A DNA stretch of 7,623 nt. Source: Comamonadaceae bacterium. Its GTDB lineage: Bacteria; Pseudomonadota; Gammaproteobacteria; Burkholderiales; Burkholderiaceae_C. How positions within the stretch are numbered: position 1 is the stretch's first letter; every line of letters starts with the position of its first letter. The stretch is taken from contig CANJXV010000121.1 of assembly GCA_947478935.1 (NCBI GenBank), positions 1-7,623 on the forward strand, written 5' to 3'. The position numbers were made by a program, and so were the translations under genes. Under the pieces are notes generated by a model that saw nothing but the letters and a program-made list of their open reading frames with translations, made no database searches and was not told where the DNA came from. Of the stretch, positions 1-5,316 are shown in pieces.

Positions 1-117
1 AAAGCGGCAGGATTGATACAAAGCACGGCGGCATTGATGCAGGTTTCTATCGGTGAAACCACCATTGAAGGCCACCTAAAGAAAATCCCCGATGCGCTGG
101 CAACCCGCATGAAATAA
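1..117 (+). CDS. 3' end of an unrecognised gene (partial)
   Basis: Frame 1 is open from the first base to a TAA at 115-117 and gives 38 residues ending in DALATRMK. The 5' end lies outside the window. The tail is mildly amphipathic and rich in Ala, Leu and Thr, and I see no motif that identifies a family. It sits on the same strand just upstream of an AlpA-like regulator and a primase-helicase. In mobile elements that position is often held by an integrase or another element gene, but nothing in these 38 residues proves an integrase. It is called coding because the frame is open to the edge, ends before a non-coding palindromic gap, and agrees in direction with the genes that follow. Confidence 0.5.
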   Translation, partial: KAAGLIQSTAALMQVSIGETTIEGHLKKIPDALATRMK

Positions 118-125
118 GGGTTTCG

Positions 126-158
126 TAGGCAGTTGCCTATTTGCTTGGGCAGTTGCCC
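126..158. promoter_or_regulatory. Tandem palindromes, two copies of GGCAGTTGCC
   Basis: The 10-mer GGCAGTTGCC occurs at 128-137 and again at 148-157, exactly 20 bp apart, or about two helical turns. Each copy is a near-perfect palindrome with a two-base centre. The first extends to TAGGCA-GT-TGCCTA (126-139) and the second to GGGCA-GT-TGCCC (147-158). A two-base centre cannot form a good RNA hairpin and no T-run follows, so a pair of dimer-binding operator sites is more likely than a terminator. The binding protein is unknown; the AlpA-like product encoded just downstream is one candidate. Confidence 0.5.
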
Positions 159-177
159 CCGTTTCCCTTTACCAATT

Positions 178-183
178 TTGACA
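178..183 (+). promoter_or_regulatory. Candidate -35 box (TTGACA)
   Basis: This is a perfect sigma-70 -35 consensus on the + strand, 48 nt upstream of the AlpA-like gene. No convincing -10 box lies 16-18 bp downstream; that space is occupied by the inverted repeat at 194-213. The promoter may therefore need an activator or be controlled through the repeat. It could also be a chance match. Confidence 0.35.
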
Positions 184-193
184 ATGCCCCCAA

Positions 194-213
194 TCGCTAG
201 CAACCGCTAGCGA
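194..213. repeat. 8-bp perfect inverted repeat (operator candidate)
   Basis: TCGCTAGC at 194-201 is followed by AACC and then GCTAGCGA at 206-213, a perfect 8-bp inverted repeat with a 4-nt loop. A further copy of GCTAGCAA is at 252-259, inside the start of the next gene; the same 8-mer is at 197-204. The repeat lies where a -10 box would be expected for the TTGACA at 178-183, as expected of a repressor or autoregulator site. The product could also fold as a short RNA hairpin, but there is no T-run to make it a terminator. Confidence 0.5.
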
Positions 214-230
214 GACACATAGGGGGCTAT

Positions 231-476
231 ATGCCAATTTGGAGAATCACAGCTAGCAAGGCTGAAATGGGATGGCGTTCGGATGCAAGCCAATATAACG
301 CGATCCGTGAAGGTTTGTTCACCACCGGGGTTGCCATAGGGCAGCGTTCAAAGGGCTGGCCAGACTATGAGGTGAAAGCAATTGCAGCGGCTCGAATCGC
401 TGGCAAGTCCGATGCGGAGATCCGCGAATTGGTGAAGGTGTTGCACGCAAAGCGCACCGAACTGGCCACGGTGTAA
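231..476 (+). CDS. AlpA-like small DNA-binding regulator
   Basis: This 81-residue protein resembles the AlpA family of phage and integrative-element regulators, which have a MerR/excisionase-like winged-helix fold and control integrase or excision genes. Visible signs are an N-terminal helix region (about 8-26), the wing-like stretch GVAIGQRSKGWP at about 33-44, where AlpA proteins carry a basic G-x-R-(A/S)-x-(G/A)-W core, and the following EV-x-A-I-x-A-ARIAGKSDAEIRELV at about 47-68, typical of this subgroup. The start has only a G-rich stretch (222-226) with a short spacer as ribosome binding site; an ATG at 267 is a weaker alternative that would remove part of the fold. It precedes the small ORF and primase-helicase on the same strand, a layout common in integrated elements. 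The family call is by motif pattern and the target DNA is unknown. Confidence 0.7.
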   Translation: MPIWRITASKAEMGWRSDASQYNAIREGLFTTGVAIGQRSKGWPDYEVKAIAAARIAGKSDAEIRELVKVLHAKRTELATV

Positions 477-480
477 GGAG
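475..480 (+). promoter_or_regulatory. Ribosome binding site AAGGAG that fixes the next start
   Basis: AAGGAG lies 8 nt before the ATG at 489. A possible GTG start at 480 overlaps this site and would have none of its own, so 489 is preferred. The spacer contains the palindrome GTGGCCAC (480-487). Confidence 0.75.
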
Positions 481-488
481 TGGCCACA

Positions 489-764
489 ATGAAGCACCAC
501 ACCGACACCACCAATGAAAAAGCCCCCGGCGCTATCAACACCGAAGGGCTTACGACCGACAGCACCAACGACCTGAATTTTGCCACTGGCACGCGACACA
601 GTAAAGCGATTGCCACGCAGTTTGCCGAGCTTGCAATCCGGGGCCATGCAGTCCACCAGTTGAAGGATGGCGGGTTTCTGGTTTGCAAATATGGCCACAC
701 ATTCCACGCGGCTGACTTTGCAGAATTGCAAGCCTTTGCCCGGCGATTGGGGGTGAGCCAATGA
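489..764 (+). CDS. Small conserved-looking element protein, function unknown
   Basis: This 91-residue protein has two parts. Residues 1-35 are polar, rich in Thr, Asn and Asp, and probably disordered. Residues 38-91 look folded, with a predicted helix (SKAIATQFAELAIRGH), a short beta pair (HQLKDGGFLVCKYGHTFH) and a C-terminal helix (FAELQAFARRLGV). I know this GHAVH-x-L-x-DGGFLVC-type pattern only as small hypothetical proteins in proteobacterial mobile elements. It has one Cys (66) and several His residues but no clear zinc-finger spacing. The start at 489 is chosen for its strong AAGGAG. The stop overlaps the primase start as ATGA (761-764), so the two are probably translationally coupled, suggesting a role tied to element replication or its control. 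That role is inference. Confidence 0.7.
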   Translation: MKHHTDTTNEKAPGAINTEGLTTDSTNDLNFATGTRHSKAIATQFAELAIRGHAVHQLKDGGFLVCKYGHTFHAADFAELQAFARRLGVSQ

Positions 765-2983
765 GCGCACTAGCCATTCCCTTTGCGGTGGCCAGTAACC
801 CCGAACAGGCGTTTCAAGCGGCCATTGCAGCGGCAGGATTGCCACCCCCGGACAGCATCATTGCCGATGGCAAAATTCAGCGATTCAGCACCAACGGCAA
901 ACGCGGCGACGATGCGGGCTGGTACATCTTGCACCTGGACAACATACCGGCGGGCAGCTTTGGCAATTGGCGCGAAGGCCGCACCGAATCATGGTGCAGT
1001 ATCGAACGCAACGCACAGACACCAGAGCAACAAAGGCAATATGCCGCGCTGTTGAAGTCTATGCAGAATGCCCGGCACCGGGCAAAGAAAGCCGAACACG
1101 ATGCAGCGGCGGAAATAGCGGCGACGATATGGGCAGCGGCAACACCGATACCGGACGCGGCGGCGCATGGCTACCTTGTTAAAAAAGGCATTCAAGCCCA
1201 CGGCGCAAGGTTGATCGAAACGGCGGCAGCGCGGGCGCATTGTGCGAAGTTGTCCTATTCGTTGTCCGGGCCGTTGCTGGTGATCCCCATGCGCAATGCT
1301 GCGGGTGAACTGCGAAGCCTTCAATTCATTACCGCCGATGGCACCAAGCGACCGCTAACAGGCGGCGAAAAGCAGGGATGCCACTACCTCATAAAACCTA
1401 AGATTCAGGCGGCGCATGGGGCCATCCTGATCGTGTGCGAAGGCTTTGCTACTGGTGCATCTATCCATGAAGCAACGGGGCAACCCGTGGCGGTGGCGTT
1501 CGATAGCGGCAACCTTGAACCCGTTGCAAAGTCACTGCGCAAGCTGTACCCCGATGCGGCGTTGATCGTGGCGGCAGACGACGATCACCAGACCGAAGGC
1601 AACCCCGGACGCACGGCAGCGGCTGGCGCTGCAAAGGCGGTGGGCGGCATTGTGGTTGTTCCCATGTTCCCGGCGGACAGGCCGAATGAGGCGACCGACT
1701 TTAACGACCTGCACCAGTTGGCAGGCAGTGGGCTTGATGCGGTGAAAACTTGTTTTGCTGGCGCTGTTGAATCAGTAGCGGATTGCGTGATTGATACCGG
1801 GGCTGGTGGCCAGATTGAATCTGAACCCATGCAGACTGTGGCCACGGTGCAGGAAGTCATAGAGCGCACGACCGACACCCCGATAACCACCGATGACAGC
1901 AAAGCCCCAGCATTGCCACCTAGTCCATTCCCCGGCATGGATGGCAGGCCGCATTATGTGGTGTTGGACGAATGGACAAAGGCGGTAGATGGCAACCACC
2001 GACCCGGCGTCTATTACTGTGGAATGACCGCAGGCAAAAAGAACGAACCACCGGAACCGTTTGACGCATGGATATGTTCCCCGATGCACATTGATGCGGT
2101 GACGTTTGACGGGCAAAGCAACAACTTTGGGCGGCTGTTGCGCTTTAAGCCCACGGTGGGCAAGTGGCGCGAATGGGCAATGCCAATGGAGCTATTGGCG
2201 GGCGATGGTGCGCAGCTACGCGGCGAACTGTTGGCAATGGGCGTAGAGCTTGATCCCTACAAAGCCCGGCAGCAATTGCCCCACTACCTGCAAAGCGAGC
2301 ATCCAAAGCGGCGCATTCATTGCGCGTTACAGGTGGGCTGGTGCGGTGATTCTTTTGTGTTGCCGGATGCAGTGATCGGGCCAAAGTCTGCGGGCGTTAT
2401 TTTCCAAAGCGGTGAACGTGGCCACGAGGAACACACGCAGGCCGGGACGCTGGCAGGCTGGCGCGATGGCATTGCAGCAAAGGCGGTGTGCAACCCGCTA
2501 TTGATGTTGGCTGTATCGGCATCCTTTGCCGGGCCATTGTTGCAGCGGTGCAATTCCGAGGGCGGCGGGTTTCACGTTGTCGGTGATTCCAGCACGGGTA
2601 AAACCACCTTGATCGAAGCGGCGTGCGCAACATGGGGCGGGCCGGGCTTTAAGCGCAGTTGGCGGGCAACCGCAAACGGCATGGAAGGCGCAGCGGCAAT
2701 GTTCAATGATTGCCTGTTGGCCTTGGACGAAATCAGCGAATGCGATCCGAAGGAAGTCGGGGCCATTGTCTATGCACTGGGCAACGGGCGCGGCAAACAA
2801 CGTGCAAGCCGTAGCGGGAATGCGCGGGGCGTGACGCGGTGGCGGTGTTTTGTCATATCTTCGCCAGCCGACCATCCGCCCCGTTTTAGACCACTTTCTG
2901 CTCTCTCTGCGCCAACAGTCTCTGTTCTGTCTGAGCCCAAAAAGGGGCCGAAGTCCGCAAAGGATATTCGTAGACCCGCATAA
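761..2983 (+). CDS. Toprim/DUF927 primase-helicase, C-terminally truncated
   Basis: This 740-residue protein is of the mobile-element replication type that joins a primase-like N-terminal half to a DUF927 ATPase. The N-terminal region (about 30-80) contains GWYILHLDNIPAGSFGNW. A Toprim domain follows (about 218-330), with the Glu motif VCEGFATG (E227) and the acidic motif AADDDHQ (D273-D275), the metal-binding residues of such primases. The DUF927 helicase part starts near 395, with Walker A GDSSTGKTT (608-616) and Walker B LLALDEISE (652-660). The segment WRCFVISS (694-701) matches the sensor-1 strand, where the family normally continues as SSGE and a further stretch of protein. Here it turns into unrelated Ser/Pro/Lys-rich sequence and stops at 740. 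The ATPase core is therefore incomplete and the product is probably inactive as a helicase. The ATG overlaps the upstream stop by 4 nt and is preceded by a G-rich site. Confidence 0.85.
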   Translation: MSALAIPFAVASNPEQAFQAAIAAAGLPPPDSIIADGKIQRFSTNGKRGDDAGWYILHLDNIPAGSFGNWREGRTESWCSIERNAQTPEQQRQYAALLKSMQNARHRAKKAEHDAAAEIAATIWAAATPIPDAAAHGYLVKKGIQAHGARLIETAAARAHCAKLSYSLSGPLLVIPMRNAAGELRSLQFITADGTKRPLTGGEKQGCHYLIKPKIQAAHGAILIVCEGFATGASIHEATGQPVAVAFDSGNLEPVAKSLRKLYPDAALIVAADDDHQTEGNPGRTAAAGAAKAVGGIVVVPMFPADRPNEATDFNDLHQLAGSGLDAVKTCFAGAVESVADCVIDTGAGGQIESEPMQTVATVQEVIERTTDTPITTDDSKAPALPPSPFPGMDGRPHYVVLDEWTKAVDGNHRPGVYYCGMTAGKKNEPPEPFDAWICSPMHIDAVTFDGQSNNFGRLLRFKPTVGKWREWAMPMELLAGDGAQLRGELLAMGVELDPYKARQQLPHYLQSEHPKRRIHCALQVGWCGDSFVLPDAVIGPKSAGVIFQSGERGHEEHTQAGTLAGWRDGIAAKAVCNPLLMLAVSASFAGPLLQRCNSEGGGFHVVGDSSTGKTTLIEAACATWGGPGFKRSWRATANGMEGAAAMFNDCLLALDEISECDPKEVGAIVYALGNGRGKQRASRSGNARGVTRWRCFVISSPADHPPRFRPLSALSAPTVSVLSEPKKGPKSAKDIRRPA

Positions 2984-3084
2984 ACAAAGGGTTTGCGTGC
3001 TGACGAATCAATTAAGTTTTATTTCAGCATTGGTCAGCGCAGGGAACTCCTACCTGCGCTCAGCCATTAAACCGCTCATCTAAT
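2864..3084. other. Junction segment without a recognisable gene
   Basis: This stretch lies between the break in the primase-helicase and the AbiE promoter. Its first 120 nt are read as the aberrant tail of the primase frame. A second overlapping + frame runs to 3083 but has no family signature. The composition changes to pyrimidine-rich (around 2885-2935) and then AT-richer (2990-3030). The only ordered structure I see is the inverted repeat at 3036-3060. It is probably a recombination scar plus the 5' flank of the AbiE module, but no insertion-sequence end or attachment site is recognisable. Confidence 0.4.
3036..3060. repeat. 8-bp inverted repeat, hairpin-forming
   Basis: AGCGCAGG at 3036-3043 and CCTGCGCT at 3053-3060 are perfect complements separated by 9 nt. 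The stem is GC-rich and stable, but no T-run follows on either strand, so it is not a typical intrinsic terminator. It lies 25 nt before the AbiE -35 box. It could be a protein site or the folded end of a mobile module. Confidence 0.5.
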
Positions 3085-3113
3085 TTGCGATTTGTCAGAG
3101 AATTGCATATACT
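3085..3113 (+). promoter_or_regulatory. Promoter of the AbiE operon
   Basis: TTGCGA (3085-3090) and TATACT (3108-3113) are separated by 17 bp. The -10 differs from TATAAT at one base. It lies 21 nt upstream of the antitoxin start and within the operator arms, as expected for an autoregulated toxin-antitoxin operon. Confidence 0.7.
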
Positions 3114-3122
3114 TCTGACAAA
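3091..3122. promoter_or_regulatory. AbiEi operator: perfect 9-bp inverted repeat
   Basis: TTTGTCAGA at 3091-3099 and TCTGACAAA at 3114-3122 are perfect inverted copies around a 14-nt spacer that contains the -10 box. The arm centres are 23 bp apart, about two helical turns. Characterised AbiEi antitoxins bind two inverted repeats in their own promoter and repress it. The arrangement here fits that model directly, with the second arm running into the ribosome binding site AAAGGAG (3120-3126). Confidence 0.75.
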
Positions 3123-3134
3123 GGAGTCGCCACC

Positions 3135-3731
3135 ATGAGCCATCTTGCCGAAAATATTTTGTCTGCCGCCCGCACCATGCCCGAGGGTGGCTTGCTGTCG
3201 CCCAAAGAATTTCTGCATCTGGGTTCGCGCGCTGCCGTGGACAAAACCCTGTCACGATTGGCTCAGGAAGGCCAATTGATGCGCGTGAGTCGCGGAGCCT
3301 ACGTTGCACCTTACCAGGGTCGATTCGGCGTTCGCCCCCCCTCCACTCAGTCAGTGGTGCAGGCCATTGAAGCGAGTGGTGGAGAAACGGTAGTGGCCAA
3401 TGGTGCGGCTGAAGCCAATGCACTGGGCTTGACCACTCAGGTGCCGACGCGCGAAGTGTTTTTTACCTCCGGCCCATCCCGCAAACTGCAACTGGGTAAT
3501 CGTTGCATTGAGCTCAAGCACGGCAATCGCTGGCAATTATTGCTGGGCAAACGTCCGTCAGGCATGGCGATTCGTGCACTCTATTGGCTGGGTCCTGAGG
3601 CTGCACCAGCGGCGATCAAACTGCTCCGCACAAAACTGTCCGAACCTGAATGGGAGGCTGTGCGCAGTGCGCGAGCTATGTTGCCAAGTTGGTTGGCCAA
3701 AGCGGTCAGCGAAGGTATGGCAAATGGCTGA
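3135..3731 (+). CDS. abiEi: AbiEi-type (DUF6088) antitoxin and autorepressor
   Basis: This 198-residue protein is the antitoxin of a type IV toxin-antitoxin system. In this family the N-terminal winged helix binds the operon's own promoter, and the C-terminal domain counteracts the toxin without a stable toxin-antitoxin complex. Residues about 4-55 fit the winged helix: GGLLSPKEFLHLGSRAAVDKT then LSRLAQEGQLMRVSRGAYV, with the wing at RVSRGAYV. The second half has DUF6088 features such as VVANGAAEANALGLTTQVP and a strand-rich VFFTSGPSRKLQLGN segment. Length is normal for the family. The ATG at 3135 has AAAGGAG 8 nt upstream. The gene overlaps the toxin start by 8 nt, the usual coupled order of antitoxin first, and its promoter bears a matching inverted repeat. 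It appears intact. Confidence 0.88.
   Translation: MSHLAENILSAARTMPEGGLLSPKEFLHLGSRAAVDKTLSRLAQEGQLMRVSRGAYVAPYQGRFGVRPPSTQSVVQAIEASGGETVVANGAAEANALGLTTQVPTREVFFTSGPSRKLQLGNRCIELKHGNRWQLLLGKRPSGMAIRALYWLGPEAAPAAIKLLRTKLSEPEWEAVRSARAMLPSWLAKAVSEGMANG
3711..3715 (+). promoter_or_regulatory. Ribosome binding site of the AbiEii toxin
   Basis: GAAGG inside the end of the antitoxin gene lies 8 nt before the toxin ATG at 3724. It supports that start over the much longer open frame that begins at 3508. Confidence 0.6.
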
Positions 3732-4767
3732 GTCATGGTTCTCTCTCAGCCGGGATGATCAGGCTGAAGCCTTGGAATATGCGTCTGCCCGAATCGGGCG
3801 GCCAGCGCACTTGCTCGAAAAGGATATTTGGGTCGTGTGGGCACTATCCGCTATCTACGAATCAACGTTGGCCAGTAAACTCACTTTCAAGGGCGGAACG
3901 TCGCTGTCCAAGGTTTATCGCATCATTGATCGATTTTCCGAGGATGTGGACCTCACCTACGACATCCGCGAACTGGCGGCCGATCTTTTGCAACAAAGAA
4001 ACCCCATCCCTGCATCAGCCAGCCAAGAGAAAAAGATCAGCAGCGCGGTACGTCATCGCTTGCCCATCTGGATTGAGACCACGGTAAGGCCGGTCATTGA
4101 GGCCGCGATGGTGAAGGCTGGCCTTGAAGCCACTCTGACTTTGGCAGGCAAGGAAAGCGACAAATTAGTTCTGGCGTATCCAGCGGTCAAAACCGGGACA
4201 GGCTATTCCTCCCCAACGATCCAACTGGAGTTTGGTGCGCGCGCCACAGGTGAGCCAAACCAGGTTCTGCCGGTGACCTGCGACATTGCGCCGGAAATAG
4301 AGGGCGTGATCTTTCCGACAGCGCAGCCATTGGTGATGGCGGCCGAGCGTACCTTCTGGGAAAAAGCCACAGCGGCGCATGTGTATTGCCTGCAAGGCCG
4401 ATTGCGAGGTGAACGCTACTCGCGCCACTGGTACGACTTGGCGGCTATCGCAAAAACAGCACATTTTTCTGCCGCCTGTGCCAACCCCGATCTAGCCAAA
4501 GCTGTGGCTGAGCACAAGTCGGTGTTCTTTGTAGAGAAAAATGCGGCGGGCACAAAGATCGATTATTTCGCCGCGACCAGTGGGCAACTGCAACTCATCC
4601 CAACCGGTAAATCGTTGGCCGCTCTGGAGCAAGATTACACCGCGATGCTCGAGGATGGCCTGCTTGCGCTTAACGAGCCCAGCTTTACCGACATCATTGA
4701 CCAGTGTCATGTCATCCAAATTGAGGCCAATCGGCAGGCGCAAATCGCGAGCGCCGCCGGGCGCTGA
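3724..4767 (+). CDS. abiEii: AbiEii/AbiGii-family nucleotidyltransferase toxin
   Basis: This 347-residue toxin belongs to the AbiEii family of DNA polymerase beta-like nucleotidyltransferases. Related toxins arrest growth reversibly, and some members modify the tRNA acceptor end; the AbiE system can act in abortive phage infection. The four family motifs are present: GGTSLSK at 57-63, the metal-binding SEDVDL at 72-77 (D74 and D76), ERTFWEK at 208-214 with the conserved Lys, and RHWYDL at 234-239. An upstream EKDIWV (32-37) also fits. No catalytic motif is missing, so the enzyme looks functional. The start at 3724 overlaps the antitoxin stop by 8 nt and has GAAGG 8 nt upstream; extending to 3508 would bury most of the antitoxin gene. 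Its nucleotide and RNA substrates cannot be read from the sequence. Confidence 0.9.
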   Translation: MAESWFSLSRDDQAEALEYASARIGRPAHLLEKDIWVVWALSAIYESTLASKLTFKGGTSLSKVYRIIDRFSEDVDLTYDIRELAADLLQQRNPIPASASQEKKISSAVRHRLPIWIETTVRPVIEAAMVKAGLEATLTLAGKESDKLVLAYPAVKTGTGYSSPTIQLEFGARATGEPNQVLPVTCDIAPEIEGVIFPTAQPLVMAAERTFWEKATAAHVYCLQGRLRGERYSRHWYDLAAIAKTAHFSAACANPDLAKAVAEHKSVFFVEKNAAGTKIDYFAATSGQLQLIPTGKSLAALEQDYTAMLEDGLLALNEPSFTDIIDQCHVIQIEANRQAQIASAAGR

Positions 4768-4883
4768 ACGAGATCACGGAGTAAGCCCAAAAAATCTACC
4801 TAGCTGCCTGCTTATTTGGCTGTGACAGGACTGGTCAACCGCTCCCGCTGCGCATCCCAAAGTGCCGGCGGGTCAACCGCCAG
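4768..4883. other. Spacer between AbiEii and the RHH antitoxin
   Basis: No + strand gene is visible. The 10-mer GGTCAACCGC is directly repeated at 4833-4842 and 4871-4880. On the minus strand a frame without a start codon runs from 4928 down to a TAA at 4812-4814 and reads LAVDPPALWDAQRERLTS in its middle, with plausible codon use. It may be a gene remnant or chance. No clear terminator follows the AbiEii stop. Confidence 0.35.
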
Positions 4884-4913
4884 TTGTGTGAAGTGAATAA
4901 TGCGTCGTATTAC
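4884..4913 (+). promoter_or_regulatory. Probable promoter of the RHH antitoxin
   Basis: TTGTGT (4884-4889) and TATTAC (4908-4913) lie 18 bp apart, 22 nt upstream of the antitoxin ATG. The -10 is inside a palindrome, the usual layout for self-repressed antitoxin genes. Neither box is a strong match. Confidence 0.45.
4898..4912. promoter_or_regulatory. Palindromic operator TAATnCGnCGnATTA
   Basis: The 15-bp sequence pairs at 12 of 15 positions around a T at 4905; the exceptions are the centre and two flanking bases. It overlaps the -10 box. Ribbon-helix-helix antitoxins bind short palindromes of this type in their own promoters. The identity of the binding protein is inferred from position. 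Confidence 0.5.
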
Positions 4914-4935
4914 ACATGCACAGGAGTGTTACGCC

Positions 4936-5172
4936 ATGACAGCGAGAACCATCAACGTACGCCTGCCCGAGGCGCTTTACAACCAGATTGAAGAGCTTGC
5001 AAAGGCGACTGCACGGACTAAGAGCTTTTTGGCCATCAATGCGCTAACCAACTATGTGCAGAATGAATCCTGGCAGATTCCTGACATTCACGATGGCATC
5101 AAGCAAGCCGATGCAGGCGAATTCGCAACCGACAAGCAGGTCAAAGCGGTATTCGCCAAATACGGCGCTTGA
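4936..5172 (+). CDS. Ribbon-helix-helix antitoxin (ParD/RelB/CopG-like)
   Basis: This 78-residue protein has the classic antitoxin layout. Residues 4-43 form a ribbon-helix-helix DNA-binding fold: the beta strand RTINVRLPE, helix ALYNQIEELAKAT, then the turn and helix RTKSFLAINALTNYV. The C-terminal part (about 50-78, DIHDGIKQADAGEFATDKQV) is the acidic, toxin-wrapping segment typical of partners of ParE/RelE toxins. The ATG at 4936 has CAGGAG 9 nt upstream (4921-4926). An ATG at 4900 is in frame but lies in the promoter palindrome and lacks a ribosome binding site. Downstream, 3 nt after the stop, is a truncated ParE-like toxin gene. The antitoxin is complete but its toxin is broken, so it is probably now an orphan regulator that may still repress its own promoter. 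Confidence 0.85.
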   Translation: MTARTINVRLPEALYNQIEELAKATARTKSFLAINALTNYVQNESWQIPDIHDGIKQADAGEFATDKQVKAVFAKYGA

Positions 5173-5175
5173 TTC

Positions 5176-5316
5176 ATGGTGATCAAGTGGGCCAAGATCG
5201 CGCTCGCCTCTGTTGATGAAATCGCTGGCTTCATCGCCAAAGACAACCCAACCCGCGCCACCAGCTTTGTGCTGGCGTTGCAGGCCGCTGTGACGGCCTT
5301 TTTTTGTGGGCAATAA
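5176..5316 (+). pseudogene. Truncated ParE/RelE-family toxin
   Basis: The ATG at 5176 follows the antitoxin stop by 3 nt and reads MVIKWAKIALASVDEIAGFI, then AKDNPTRATSFVLALQAA. This is the normal start of a ParE/RelE (plasmid stabilisation) toxin: first beta strand, helix 1, the D/N-P turn and helix 2. Members are usually 90-105 residues. Here the reading frame leaves the family pattern near residue 37 and stops at 46, having run through an intrinsic terminator. The C-terminal beta sheet, which carries the residues acting on gyrase or the ribosome, is absent, so toxicity is very unlikely. A breakpoint near 5282-5290 is inferred. The lack of a ribosome binding site suggests former translational coupling to the antitoxin. 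Confidence 0.8.
5282..5305 (+). terminator. Rho-independent terminator
   Basis: AGGCCG (5282-5287), a 6-nt loop CTGTGA, CGGCCT (5294-5299) and a run of seven T (5299-5305) form a textbook intrinsic terminator. It lies within the reading frame of the truncated toxin, at its apparent breakpoint, and should end transcription from the antitoxin promoter before the polysaccharide genes. Confidence 0.85.

Noticed and set aside
480..488. GTG at 480 as start of the small element protein
   Set aside because: It overlaps the AAGGAG site that serves ATG 489 and has no site of its own.
348..845. Long minus-strand frame opposite the AlpA-like and small genes
   Set aside because: It is a shadow of the + strand genes, with no ribosome binding site or domain and low-complexity composition.
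2850..3083. A 77-residue + frame across the junction segment
   Set aside because: No ribosome binding site or family features. It begins inside the primase gene in another frame and ends just before the AbiE promoter.
3508..3723. Upstream extension of the AbiEii frame to 3508
   Set aside because: It would overlap over 200 nt of the antitoxin gene. ATG 3724 has a ribosome binding site and gives the normal family start.
4783..4820. Possible terminator after AbiEii (AGCCC-AAA with TTTGGCT)
   Set aside because: The arms pair imperfectly, the loop is long and no T-run follows.
4900..4935. ATG at 4900 for the RHH antitoxin
   Set aside because: It lies within the promoter palindrome with no ribosome binding site. 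The RHH fold begins right after the ATG at 4936.
5281..5316. Integron attC site as the end of the RHH/toxin module
   Set aside because: The stem is short, followed by a T-run, and lacks the paired GTTRRRY/RYYYAAC boxes. A terminator explains it better.
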